DNA from: Thysanoteuthis rhombus
Taxonomy: Eukaryota; Mollusca; Cephalopoda; Oegopsida; Thysanoteuthidae
Direction of reading: 5' to 3'
Assembly (NCBI GenBank): GCA_963457665.1
Contig: OY735212.1
Coordinates: 53,683,338-53,747,337, forward strand
Length of the DNA: 64,000 bases
Part shown: in pieces, positions 10,521 through 22,646 of the stretch
How positions within the stretch are numbered: position 1 is the first letter of the stretch
Layout of the letters: each line of letters starts with the position of its first letter
Program-made: the position numbers and the translations under genes
Notes under the pieces: generated by a model
What the model was told of the DNA's origin: nothing
Database searches by the model: none
Seen by the model: the letters and a program-made list of their open reading frames with translations, nothing else

Positions 10521-13500
10521 GAATCTCAATCATGGAAAACCCTTCCAAAATCAGTCCGCAAAGCTAAGCCGTTCATTGGTAATATAACTTCCTTAGAGGT
10601 GAGATTAGTTTTAGACTATTTTTATTTCCTAACTTCATTTCAAGAATATGAAAAATTGCTTTTGCAGGGTGTTAAAATTGAAGTCTAGGAAAATTGAGTT
10701 TTGAAAACTCATTGAATCTCAGGTTTTGCTTATAAATCTATTTTGTGATTTGATTTGATTTGATTGGATCAAGAAATGACACTTTCACACTTGGAATGAG
10801 AATCTTCACTCTTATTCCTGTTGAATATTTGTATTCGAATTTTGGATCTTTCATATTCAGTGTAGGAAATATGATACTAATGGAAATTTACTAGCAAATG
10901 TGACAATTGAGAATATCAGTGGTGAATGACAGTTGGAAAGTATCTAATCGCTGTAACCTTTTGATGTGCTTCAATTATGCTAAAGACTGTCTGTTTCTCG
11001 ATGCCTCTAGTCGTATTATACATTGTGACCAATTGTTATGGGCCCTAAGGTTCAGATTTTTGTTGAATGAAGCTAAGACTTGATAAATAAACTCCTGTCA
11101 AGGTTGACAATGGATATAACAACTCTTTACTGCTATTACTGACTGAGCACTAAGGTAGTTATGGGATAGTGATTAACCCTAGTACTCACCCACTCTCTTC
11201 TGTATCAGCCATTGTGATTTGCCAGGAATGAGACTTTGCTGAGTATTCTTAACATTTGGTCAAAAATGTTCGTGTGTGTCCCAATACAAAATGACTGATA
11301 TAAATGTTGGGAATTCTCCAGAAACATAGCCTATAGTATATTCAATTTTTTTTTAAGCATTGTTAATTAACTTTTGACTAGTAATGAAATGACAATGTGA
11401 GAGCTGTGATAAAAAGAAAATGCCAGCTAACATTCTGAGGATGATATAAACAAACCTTGAAATATTTTCAAAATTATTCATTGATTATTGATTTTGCTTT
11501 CCTACCCCATAGCTAGTGATCCTTTTGAAATAAGAATTTGTTGAATTATTTTAAAACTGTAGATATCTCTGAAACAATATTTTTAAACTCAAATTTTTTA
11601 ATTTCTTAATGTATTTTTATTGCATATTTTAATGAATTTTCTATCATCAAAAAACCTAAGGCCATTTTTTCTTTACATTGAATATATATACTCTTGCTAT
11701 ATCTATTTTGATATCTAAACTTTCTGATAGCTGCAATATTGCTTGATTGAAATCATTAAATAACTCGGGGGGGGGTCATCTATATTTAGACGAACTGATT
11801 TGTTCAAAGTTATTTCTTTGTAAATTCTTGGGAGTTCAAAAGGTGTGGTGGTAGTGGTTGTTGATAATTGTAAGATCTAAGACTAATACATTTTGTAATT
11901 ATTAAGGTTATTGATTCCCCCTGAACTTGATTATACAATGGTACGTTTCATAGTGAAGGACTCTTATGATGAAATTTCACTGAGCGAGAGATCCCTATTG
12001 CCAAAAAGATCTCTTAGCCAAATATTTTCAGTTTGTGAAAGGAAAAAAAAAAGGAAATGTCATAAAATCATTCAGAATCATTTAGATTTCATTTATAATT
12101 ACCTAGATTTATATCTAGTATCTAGGTGCTTATTTTCAGATCGACTGACAGATGGATGAACATTTTTATTACATTATAAATTATTTATAAAGTTATTAAT
12201 ATTTTGGGCCTGATATTTTTTATTGGGGGCAAATGACTGAAATCCTATTTGTTGAATTATTCACTTGATGGATTTTCATTTAGTGAGTCATTTTGTGGAA
12301 TGGATTGTCCTTAATACACTGGCCAATGAAATAAGGAATTAGATTTCTTATAGTTCTTGTGTTTAACAATAATTGTCAAATTGAAACGTTTTGAATTATT
12401 TTTAGGCAACTCAATCTAGGGTGTTGTTTTTTGTTTTTTTTTTGTTGAAGGGTACTTGTTCTTAGTCTGAAAAAATTAAGAAAAGATTTTTTTTTTAAAT
12501 TTGAAAATTTTTTTATTATCACCACAGACCCCATTATGAAGCAAGTATGATACCATTTTTTTGTAAGTCGGTTAGACAATATGCAGTGACCCTGAAGGGT
12601 TTGCTACTGGATAATGCACCCAGAGTAGCTATAAAGGATGAAGAGTTATACAAAGTATATGTGGCTACTTTTAAACATCAGGTACATGTGTTTTGACAAA
12701 TATCCTTAGTTTCATAATACTTGTCCATATGTAAAATTGAAGTATTTTTTGCTGATTTTAATGAGAATTACTTTGAAAGATTTTCAAATCACTTGATTGT
12801 TATTTAGCCAATTTGGTTGGTATTTTAGGCAGATAAAGAAAATGTTCATAAATTCTGCTATTTATTTACTTCATTCTAATCTTAATACGATTTTGTTAGG
12901 CAAATAATTAGTTTCATAAAATAATGTTAACATACTTTTTAAAATCAATGATTAAAGAGTAAATGATAAAAATTTAAGGAGAAAAATGGATAACTTTTTG
13001 AATGGTCCAAAATATCAAGTTTTGCTTCTTACTGATTGGCTTGTCAAATTCCATTCATGAAACCAAGACCTGACATGAACGCAAGTCATCATAGTTGTAG
13101 CTGAGAATTTCATATAAAAAATTGAAGTCTTTCCAATAGAACAGCTATTTAGTTTTAATGCATTGCAGTTACCACCACTACTACTACTCCTATTGTTGCT
13201 TGATGTCTGCTCTTATACGCTAGCTGCTGGTACCACCTACTCATCCAATTGAGGATAGACTAGTGGAAAAAATAGTTTAAGTGCCGAGTATTCTATGGCA
13301 TAGAGACTTGTATGTAGAATCAAAGGATGGAAGAGTCTTTGATCAGGCTATCTTTAACTCTGCTCAGAATGAATCAGTAGAGAGGAATTGCATGATGAAT
13401 GGGATAAACTTATTGTTGCACTTCTAATCAAGATTTAATTCTTAGTAATATTGGAAATTCTTCTAGCGTTTCAGAACTCTTGGCCAGTAAGATGCTTTGT

Positions 13501-13537
13501 ACCTTTCATCATATTTAAAGGTTAATAAGAGAAATGG
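10521..13537. other. AT-rich non-coding DNA, nothing recognised
   Basis: This includes a G9 run at 11767-11775 and a GTGGTGGTAGTGG stretch near 11844. The frame at 11911-12159 has no recognisable domain. No repeat match within the window was found. Confidence 0.4.
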
Positions 13538-13910
13538 GTTTGGTTAATAGCTCAATAGAAACTGTCATATGACCAACATCTTTTGGCAGCATGCCTTGAG
13601 AGGAGTGACCAATTGAAACACTGGAAGAAATTACTTCTCACTTCTTGTTGGGTAGTAATCATTAAAAAAAAATCTGAATTTTCACATCAAGCGGGCCCAA
13701 ATTAGAGACCATTTTAGCATAAATCTACATTGTAAATTGGACCTTTTGAAGAAATTATCTAAACAGTGTCTTCAGTTATCATAATAATAAGGAGTAAATA
13801 TTGAAGTTCTCAGCCCTCAAGCTCCATTGGTGTGGCCTGTATGCATGATACATATATAGCCAGCCAGACCAGCTTGGAAATTGAGAGAAACCACTGTTGA
13901 CAGTTTTGGC
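13538..13910 (-). repeat. Family A interspersed repeat, copy 3
   Basis: One of the better preserved minus copies. On the plus strand it runs from GGTTTGGTTAATAGCTCAAT through AGAAACTGTCATATGACCAA, CATCTTTTGGCAGCATGCC and TTGTTGGGTAGTAATCATT. It continues through TTAGCATAAATCTACATTGT, CTCAAGCTCCATTGGTGTGG, AGCCAGCCAGACCAGCTTGG and ends with GTTGACAGTTTTGG. Its edges help define the consensus ends. Confidence 0.75.
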
Positions 13911-14469
13911 TCACTGTTTCCAATTACTAGAATTGTTTCTTTTTATGAACCTTTTAATGCAGTAAAAGTTCAGTGATAATCTAGAATATAGTATCTCAAT
14001 CTCAAAGAATTAAAAAAACTCAAATCATGGCACTCCATGGATGATTTGATGGTGAATTTTTTGGTTGCATATTGATTATTGTGACCAATTTTAGCACAAC
14101 TTTAATGTCGGATTTAACATGTATAGCCTCAAATTTTACATGCATTTTCCCAAACAGCTTGTGATTAGAAGGTTAGTTGAAAGTAAATTATCAAATCAAA
14201 ACTTATCTTACAAAAATGTTCTGATAACACTAGTTTCAATTGATCTATTCAGAATGAAAGATCTGTAGAAACAATTCAGCAAAAAGATTCACCGAGTGGG
14301 ATAATGCTGAGAACTGACAAATAATTCTTACAACCTTCAATTCAGGACTTCTCATGAAAAGCATAATGCCCAGAAGGTATAAATGCAGACAGATCCCACC
14401 AGTTGAAATGTGGGTAGTCTAGAATATTGATTTGTAAGGAAGATGTGTTCTGCAGATTTCCTGCCAGGA

Positions 14470-14476
<7 letters not shown>
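13911..14476. other. Non-coding DNA, nothing recognised
   Basis: This is AT-rich sequence between a family A copy and a CT microsatellite. No feature was recognised in it. Confidence 0.35.

Positions 14477-14500
<24 letters not shown>
14477..14500. repeat. (TC)12 microsatellite
   Basis: A perfect TC dinucleotide run. It is an ordinary simple repeat. Confidence 0.95.
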
Positions 14501-14501
<1 letters not shown>

Positions 14502-16319
14502 TTGCTTTGTGAGTGATTCATTTCCTGTTGAAAACTTGCTTGGTCACAATCATACCTCCCCTCACATACACATTTCTTGATTAGTTTCTTTCCTCTAATA
14601 TCCATTTATTAGTAAGATCCTGTTCTGAATATCCTATTGATGACTGTTGGGTGTCTCTTCAGCATAAATCAATGTACAACTTTATGAGTAGTATACTCTT
14701 GCTCTCACACTCTCTCTTTCTGAGAAAATCAGCTTTTAAAAAAATACTTGTTGGTGATTGGTCTTGGGATATAAATGAACTGTTCATTGATAATGAATTT
14801 TCACATCAGTATCTAGTGGTTATCACTGGAGATCAAATGTCTGCAAGTCACCTCAATATTCCAACACTCTTTGTATTTTTGCTGCTTTCAGTGATGCAAA
14901 TGAGTTTCCATTTGACCTGGCTTTTCAATCTGTCCAGTTGTTTTGAAAGGGTCAAGAGTTGTATATGGCTGCTTAGGATTAATTTCTTTATTGTTTTTCT
15001 CCAAGCATTTTGGTTGTGTACCCTCTGGCTTTCCTTGGATGTCTCTTACGTAAATATCTTTAAACCAGAATCCATGCATTCCAACCTATTTGTAATTTTA
15101 TGTAGGGTTTTTAGTATATAAATTTATTTTTATAATATATCTATTTTCTGTTCTATGTATCTGTCACCGCTTTATTTCAAATTTTGGCAACCACTTTTCT
15201 ATTGTACCCTCTTGGAGTGTTGTGACCCATTCCAGAATTTTGATTTTGGTTGCATCCAGGTTTTGTATTTTTTTCATTGACTTGTCAGTAAAATTCATTC
15301 TGGAACATTTGATTTTGTTTGTATTAACTCTGAATATCATTTTAGTCTACTTTCTTTGATTAAAATCCTCCGATTCACGATTTGCTTTACTGAAGTTCGT
15401 TTTTTTTGTATTTAAAAAAAAAAAAATTTGTCATGCAGGAATTTTAGCCATTTCCATGTCATTTTAGACAAGTATAGCCAATTTAGCCATAAAATTGGTA
15501 ACTGTTCTCTAGCCCAATTTGGCACTTTTTGAAGGTTAATTTAGTACCAAAATTTATATGCTACTGTGTGAGTTCTTAATTTACAACTGAAGTTTCATCT
15601 ACCATTCTGGTTTGGCATTTTACTTGTTCAGTGACTTTTCTGCAGCTATTGAGTTGATTTTTCTGTGACTATCCCACCCCTATGTATAAACGGAGTTGTT
15701 GTTTTAAACTACTTTTTCTCCCCTCTCCCTTCCTACCATTACTTACACACCTATGGTGTCAGTAGCAGACATTAGCTCAGCCTATAGTTGCACACATGAT
15801 AACCAGCTAAAAAAAAAGTGTAATGGACTAGTGATATAAGCTGAAAAGGTATCCATCTGATGTGAAAATACAAGAGAATCCCAAGTGTGTTATTTAGAAA
15901 ATTGATTATTGATGTTTGACTCTTGAAAAGTTGAGGTATAGTTTACTTTGTAGTAGAGTGGCTTTGTCTAAAATCAATTAAAAGTGAACATACAATGCTA
16001 AGAAAAATTTATCTAGTGTTTTGCTGCATCTGATCTGTTTTAATATTTCAAATTTTCTGTTATGGAATTTTACTTGGTCATTTATGTTAAAGAAGCATGA
16101 GGTACAGTGACTTCCATCAAGCACAGAATAGATAGATGCTGTAAAGAAGCCCTACTTAGCCTGAAAGGACTATTCGCAAGGAAACACACAGGAATGTTTT
16201 CTTGAAAATTATCATTGTTACTAGTGGAGTAAAGTGATAGCTTGATAGAGTTGGCTTAATGTTAGTGTCTTCAGATGATATTTATTTTTCAACATAATCT
16301 TCCTTGTACATGCACTTGA

Positions 16320-16356
<37 letters not shown>

Positions 16357-17095
16357 TCAGTGGTTGATATTAATCATAGATTGAACATTATACAGTGAAT
16401 GTTTTAGATAAAAATTCAGCCAAGTCAACTACAAACTAATTGATTCACCCTCCTTTATGCGTAATATACATACACACACACACAATTGATTAGATATTTA
16501 TGCCATTAGGTACAATGATTCTTACAATATTCATGCTTTTTCTTGTCAAAGCAGTATCTTAAATCTTTCATGTGCAGCTCAATGTGTTATGAAGTAAAGG
16601 ACAAAAAGATGGCACTTCTTGCAATGTTCCCCAACAGTTACAGAAAGAGTATCCTGATTACTGAATTAACCCACAAGTTACCTCATAATGATTTCTAAAT
16701 GTATTGATATGAATTAAATTGTCAATACAGATTCAATATTACTATATAAAAAAGAGCACTTATGACTGACTGCAGCTTTTATATTTGTTATATTGGTATA
16801 TAAATACAACATTCTAATTTTGGTTAATTTGAGAACTAACTTCTTAATTGTAATATTTCCTGATCACTGAATTTATAAAAGGTTTTTGTCCTACCCTATT
16901 CAATTTCAGTTGATTTAATTTATTCACACTGGAGGCTTTTAGACACATTTTCTTGCCAAATCATGTCTATTTTTTTTTTTTTTTTTTTTTTTTTTTTGTA
17001 AAATAAATCAATCTTTGCCTAAAAGTTCTACAGGTTTTTGAGTTGTGTAACCCCACCCCCAACTTCACTATTTGGTCTATTGATCTCAACTGTGC
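14501..17095. other. Non-coding DNA with two unassigned frames and poly-A/T runs
   Basis: A plus-strand frame of 156 codons (14651-15121) is Leu/Phe-rich without recognisable motifs. On the minus strand, a frame at about 15170-15350 reads NTNKIKCSRMNFTDKSMKKI, then LDATKIKILEWVTTLQEG and IEKWLPKFEIKR before a stop. Its look is more protein-like, but I do not recognise it, and it could be an old transposon fragment. An A30 run lies at 16323-16352 and a T28 run at 16970-16997. Confidence 0.35.
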
Positions 17096-17157
17096 ATGCA
17101 CACATATATACACATGCACACATATATATGCATGCACACAGATATACACATGCACAG
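17096..17157. repeat. CA/TA-rich minisatellite, ~16-19 bp units
   Basis: About 3.5 imperfect units of the form ATGCACACATATATACAC occur in tandem. The minus-strand translation becomes a periodic Cys-Val-His/Tyr peptide, a by-product of the repeat rather than a gene. Confidence 0.8.
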
Positions 17158-18939
17158 AGTATAAAAACAAAGCATTCCATTAGTTGACCTTCTTTTATGG
17201 TATCCACCTGCTGAGTAAGAGTATTGGCCTCCACGCCTTCTGGCGCCAAATCAGTCTCTCCACTTGTTAGTGCTCTGTGTTGGCAAAGATGCATTAGTAT
17301 CACTTGGCTGGTGAATGTCAGCAATCAATGTTCTAGTAGACCCTGCACATTTACACTTTTGATAGTTGAATTTTTTTTTTTTTTGTTTTTTTTGTTTTTG
17401 TTCCTGAAACCATCTTGAGTCTTAATTCCCAGGAGACACTTGTTCCCCTCCCCCGCATACTCAGGCTCTTGTCTTTCATTAAGATTATTGGAAGGTTTCA
17501 TTTAACATCTCTCCCTTGAAATTTTTTTTATCTATCTTCTGTTCTATCTGAAGAGAAAGTTACTTTTTCTTTTCTCACAAACCCAAATACTCTAGGATTT
17601 CTGAATTTGGTAGACCCCCCCCCCCAAAAAAAAACCCATCATTTATAATTCAACATGAAGAAACTTTTTACAATGTATTTTGGATCTATGTCCTCAGAGG
17701 GAATTCCATCTTTGACAAATATAAAATTTGGCAGTACAAAATTTGCTAAATTAGCACTCATAGTAGTGCTTAAACATTTTGGTCATTTTTAAAATTTATT
17801 TTTCATATTTAGCATTTTCTGTTTTTTGACCATTTCTTTTTATTCAGTGCTTTTTGGCAGTCAGACTACTGTGAAAATATTTGTGTTGGCAACACTGAGT
17901 TTCAGTTTTGGCAATTTTCAACCCTAACATCCATGTTTTACATGTAGCTAATTATGTATGTGTTGGCCTTATTTGAGTCATCAAAATAGAAAAATAAGTC
18001 ATTGGTAGTGCTGTGATGGTAGCTAAGTGTTCATATAATTTAACCCTGCGAGTATGACTTTGTTTCAAGTCTAGTCATCTTTTTACTTTAGCGGGGGAAA
18101 AATCTCTTGACTTCTTATTCATAAATACTCAATATCATAGGATTCTGTGTGCAATCTGTCACAGCATGGTAGCCATCAAGGGTATTGAGAAATTTTAAAG
18201 AAATTACTCTTAAGTACATTGTATTTGTATCAGTTAATGAAATTCATATTATTTGGAATTTCAATGATAGATATTTTCTCCACTGAGAATGAAAATGCAA
18301 TCAAAAATTTGATGTGTCTTTCAATATTATGAATTCTGATTTTTTATGCCAAGTTCCTAACTCAAGATTTTAGCATAAGTTATTCTTTCATGAAAGTTAA
18401 TGTCAAATCATCAGTTGGTAAAAAGAGAAATCATTGAAAAACAAAACTTTCAAATCCTGATAAAACCTGATGCAAGGCTTCTAACAATCCCTTTAAAGAT
18501 TATAGCAAATCTTTCTTGTTTTTATAGTGTTGATATTTTCAACGTGAGAGAAACTTTTGCATAAAGTAGCAGAATAACTTCAGACATGTTGAATGAAGAT
18601 TACAAAATAAATCTTGTCAGGTATAGTTTAGTCAAAATGAGTTATGACCCGGAAAAAAATGTCTACTAAATAAATTTGGTACTGTTGGAATGGCAAAGTT
18701 TGAATCTGAGGACCCCTCTTTTGTCCACTCGGGGGAATTTTCTTGCAATAATTTACAGATAGTTCATTGGCTAAGAGGGTCCACATGTGTATAAGATAAA
18801 CCTGAAGTTACTCTTAATATTTATGAACTAGACCATGTGGCATAACATAAAGTGAGGGTAGATTTTTAGTAACCTGTCAGTAGCACCAATAATGATGTCA
18901 TGAGCCACTCACTCCTTTTGCTGGGATAGTTTGTGGGGA
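17158..18939. other. Non-coding DNA, nothing recognised
   Basis: This contains a C11-A9 junction at 17615-17634 and long T runs near 17370-17400. No shared repeat or plausible coding sequence was found. Confidence 0.4.
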
Positions 18940-19660
18940 CTGATTTATGATCCTGCTTGAATTTTCTTAGTAGAAGGGAGTGTTGAAAATTTTTGGAATC
19001 CTTTGTGGAAAGGTTTACCACAGGCTAACGGAGAAATGATTAAATCCTGAGACAGATCCAGGAATTTGTTTTGATGGAGGGATATTTTTAGTTTTGATAT
19101 ATCATGCATTTCTGTATTTGCTCCCATCTGTCCATACAATATCTTCAAAGGTTCTGAATGAATTATGATGAAATTTTGTGGAAAGATGGGCCACGAGGCA
19201 AAAAAGAAATAAATTTTGTGGTGGACCCTGGAATTTGTTCTTCATTGAGAGACATTTTTACATTTTTTTCACCTCTTCCTATTCATATATCTGCAAAAAT
19301 TCTGAATTAATTTCAATGAAATTTAGTGGTACGTCAGAAGGAAGATGTGATTGAATTTTGAGGCGGAACCAGGAATTTGTATCAGGTGAAATATTTTTTT
19401 TTTTTTCTTTCTTCTCACATTTCTGTAACCACTCCTCTCTGTCCATACGATAACTCCAGAAGTTCTCAATGAATTTCAATCGAATATTTTGGCAGGGTGG
19501 ATCCAGGAATTCATTTTTGATTGAAATATATTTTCCACTTATTTTTCCAATTTTTTTATCCCCCCCCCCCAATATATTGCCATATTCGCTCTTGCCTGTC
19601 CAGCCAATCTGATCTGTATATAATTGCAAAAATGAAATTTCCAGATCCTTGGAGAGGAGT
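18940..19660. repeat. Family B tandem array, four irregular units of ~130-170 bp
   Basis: Four successive units each carry the blocks CTGTCCATA, AATATCTCCAAAAGTTCTC, AATGAATTTCAATGAAATTT, TGGAAAGATGGGCCA, then GGTGGATCCAGGAATTTGTT. The CCAGGAATTTG-like motifs fall at about 19058, 19226, 19369 and 19502, so spacing shrinks along the array. The same unit appears as two-unit copies near 47.8 and 50.7 kb and as one unit at 58.3 kb. The Lys/Ile-rich minus-strand frame of 116 codons here (19279-19629) is a by-product of the repeat. It is non-coding and of unknown mobilisation mechanism. Confidence 0.8.
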
Positions 19661-20520
19661 TTTCTGATTCTAACAGTATCAAATTTATTCTGTTGACAAT
19701 TTTTTTTCTAGTACCCTAATTATTAATTTTTTTTTTCGTGTAACCATTTTGACTAGATTAGTAATAATATATTGAAAAATTTTCCAAAGTTTGAATTAAA
19801 ATATCTTGTGAAAAGAAAGGGTTAATGATCTATGTGCAACTCTCAGTTACGGTTAATGATGTGGACAATTGAATATGCAAAAAGTTCATTCTGGTGGGTA
19901 CTTCGTTAACTTTTCACTTTTTCTCTTGGAAAAGACTTGATTGTATATCTCCTCTTCACCTCTATTGGTAAATAGCCCAGCAGACTGAGCTTTCTTGTTT
20001 TAGGAGGCAACCAGTCTAGGGAAAACTATAAATTCAAAACCATTCCCAAGACATGACATTTCCATATTTTGTCTGACTTGACTGGGATCTCCCCCATCTC
20101 TTATTACTTTCCATCTCCATTAGATAAAAGGTATGTAGATTTTCATTATCTGAGGAAGCTGATCCGGGCTGTTGTTTCAAACCTTTCATCCTGCCAATTA
20201 TTGTAGGATAATGAACTGTCATATAAAAAGCCAAAAATTAATTTGGGAAGTTATATCTCTTATAATTTTGGCTTTGGAAATTTATATTTGTTCCAGGAAA
20301 TGATTAAAGAGTACCCAGATACTCTAACCAACACCAGTGACACATCCACCTTCTTATGCATGTGTTTTCTCTTATATCTTTTCTCCTTCTAAATTCAATT
20401 TCTCAACACCAGGCTTTCTAGGTTATTTTTCATTGCTTATATAGCTCTCACCACTCCCATCTCCTGCCTCTCTAACAGATTCCTTTTGGAAAGAAGTTTT
20501 TTGTTATTTTTTATATCAAG
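19661..20520. other. Non-coding DNA, nothing recognised
   Basis: No repeat, RNA gene or convincing coding frame was recognised. A short minus-strand frame at 20034-20234 has no known motif. Confidence 0.35.
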
Positions 20521-20523
20521 TTC

Positions 20524-20695
20524 GTATTTCCTGTCCTCTGTCAGGTTTTCAGCCTCATCTTTTTTCTAATTGTTTATTTTTTTTTTTTTTATTTGTTGCA
20601 AGATAAGGTGGGAAGAATCTTATTTCCTGTCTTCTGTCTGGAAGTTTTGAGCCCCCATCTTTTTCCTAATTATTTTTTTCTTATTTGCTTTAAGA
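20524..20695. repeat. Diverged tandem duplication, ~95 bp period
   Basis: Two adjacent copies (20524-20604 and 20619-20695) share ATTTCCTGTC.TCTGTC, TTTT.AGCC..CATCTTTTT, CTAATT.TTT and TTATTTG.T..AAGAT. They have diverged by several substitutions and a different T-run length. It is a local duplication rather than a transposon. Confidence 0.7.
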
Positions 20696-21026
20696 TTCTT
20701 CCGACCACATTTTGCTTTTCCCATTATATCAGCTGAAAGATTAGCTACCACTTACTGTGTCTTTTTTGTTAGATATTTCTTGTAAGCTGAATAAATCGAC
20801 AAGTTTTCTGTTTATTAACAACTTAACAAAATCCTTCCTTCCATGGAGCCCTGTCAAGTGACATGTTTACACTTACTGAAGAATTCTTTTTTCTTCCTGA
20901 CTTGGTTGTGACTTTAATTTTAAATATTTCAATTATAAAGAAGGCATTTCCAAGGATGGATATGAAAATTTTTTCTTGAAAAACTTCAAAAGTTTATAAT
21001 TTACTGAATGTCTTTGTATACACAGT

Positions 21027-21265
21027 TAGAAACCGTCTGATAAACTATCAAGATAGGTTTCTTCAGTTTTTAAACTGGTCTAGCTGTATGTATGTATTAT
21101 GTATATAGGATGCTCAAGTATCTCCTCCTCATGCCTAGGAAAAGTGTTTTTTTTTTTTTTTATCCATTGATCACTTCTTTTTCCAATATTTTAATTGATC
21201 ACACCTCTCCATGGTATGCTGCAAAAAGATCAGTTTCCATCAAGTGAGTGGGCAGACCTATTTTT
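21027..21265 (+). repeat. Family A interspersed repeat, copy 4 (internally deleted)
   Basis: This shares ATAGGTTTCTTCAGTTTTTA, TGGTCTAGCTG, TTGATCACTTC, TTTTAATTGATCACACCTCT, CCATGGTATGCTGC and AGTTTCCATCAAGTGAGTGG with the other copies. The middle ~150 bp is missing or replaced by a T17 run. Confidence 0.65.
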
Positions 21266-21450
21266 GGTTTTCATTCATTACCATTTGTATAACTCTTCAC
21301 TGAGGATAAGTCATTGATACCCACTTGTTTACAGATTCAAATACCATTGGGAAGTTGGATAAAAATGCTTCCATAGATTTGCTCTTTTGATTTGGTTCAA
21401 TGAATTTCCTAAAGTTCAACTCAGATGTCAACTTTCATACATCAATTTCC

Positions 21451-21519
21451 AAATTCAGATTCCTCTCTCGAAATTCAGATTCCTCTCTCGAAATTCAGAT
21501 TCCTCTCTCGAAATTCAGA
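21451..21519 (+). repeat. Perfect 20 bp tandem repeat, 3.45 copies
   Basis: The unit AAATTCAGATTCCTCTCTCG occurs three times exactly and then nine bases more. Because the unit is not a multiple of three, each copy is read in a different phase. This is how two overlapping frames (21387-21779 and 21400-21651) both stay open across it. Perfect identity means it is recent. No gene is evident around it. Confidence 0.9.
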
Positions 21520-21801
21520 AAGCAAAATTCAAACTATGCTATTCTTTCCAGATTTATTTACTTTTTCGTTTATACCAGACTAAATATATTGCATTATTAT
21601 CAAGAGAATCTTTGGGGTTCTTGTCAATATTTCTTCAAAGACAGTGTATGAAAAGCATTTCCCAAAGATCTTGGGAATTGAAGAGAGATAATGTCGAAAG
21701 TTTAAGTATCTGTAGTGGATGCTCAAAGGAAATTTCTGCTTTGTGTCTATCATTAATCTTGTTGCCTTGTTTTGAATAGTTCTGTTTATCAGAAACCAAC
21801 A

Positions 21802-22646
21802 ATCAAAACTGTCAATATAGGTTTCTTCAATTATCGAGTTGGTCTGGCTGAATGCCTGTTTTGAAAAAAAAAGTTTTATTTTATTACTATTTTTTTTATT
21901 ACTTTTAGTCCACAAGCAAAGCCTTTCTGCCACTATTTACATTAAAGGGTTAGTAAGAAGTGAGTTATTTATGTCACCAAATTAGAAACATTAAGAAAAA
22001 AAATGGTAAAATATCTTTTATTGTTGTTGAAATTGTGAAATTGGAAACATTAAAACATTGACATGTTTAAACTGAGGACTAAAAAGACTGGGTAAGGCAC
22101 TTTATGCTTGATATAAAAATATTAAGGTTGTACTAGTGTGCACGAATAATCAAAATAGAGTTTATTTCATGTCGTAGATGTTCTTGAAAAACTATTTACA
22201 TGGAATTTCCAATGAGTCCTTGATATGTCCAAAAAGTATCGATGTGCCTTGATTACCGATCGAGTCTTAACTGAAAATTCCCAGATGTACGTATCCTGCG
22301 TACAAGCCACACCAATGGGGCTGGAAAGCTGGAAATTTAAACATTTACTCCTTATGTCTACAAATAAAGCTGCACCTTTGATTTTCAGGCCTTCAATGTG
22401 CAACGTAAATCTATGCTAAATTAGCTTATATTTTGTACCTGGCTGTGTTCATGCTTTTTTTCTTTTTTTCTATTTAAAAAAAAAAAAAATTTTAAATCCT
22501 GACTTTTCAATGATCCTGTAAAAGATGGAAGAAAGAACTTATTTATTGATCCTCCTCCTTTTCTTGAAAAGATCACTTCTAATAAGGCTCAATGCTTGAA
22601 GATGGTCACATGATGGTTTCTATTGAGTGACTAATCAGAACTGTTT
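21802..22646 (+). repeat. Family A copy 5, split by ~420 bp
   Basis: The 5' part of family A lies at 21802-21863 (AACTGTCAATATAGGTTTCT, then GAGTTGGTCTGGCTGAATG). The rest lies at 22283-22646: CACACCAATGGGGCTGG, AACATTTACTCCTTATGTCT, ATGCTAAATTAGCTTATATT, ACTTATTTATTGATCCTCC, then GTTTCTATTGAGTGACTAA. The ~420 bp between does not belong to the repeat. That suggests a later insertion inside the copy, or two independent fragments. No target-site duplication is obvious by eye. Confidence 0.6.

Noticed and set aside
14651-15121. 156-codon plus-strand frame as a membrane protein gene
   Set aside because: It is Leu/Phe/Ser-rich with no domain, no clear splice or promoter context, and hydrophobicity expected from T-rich DNA.
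16967-17324. Cys-rich small proteins on the minus strand
   Set aside because: They are translations of the CA/TA minisatellite and the T28 run.
19279-19629. 116-codon minus-strand frame as a Lys-rich protein
   Set aside because: It lies entirely inside the family B tandem array, so its periodic translation is a repeat by-product.
21027-21265. CRISPR-like or phage-like direct repeats
   Set aside because: The repeats are dispersed and irregular, orientation varies, and the genome is eukaryotic in every other respect.
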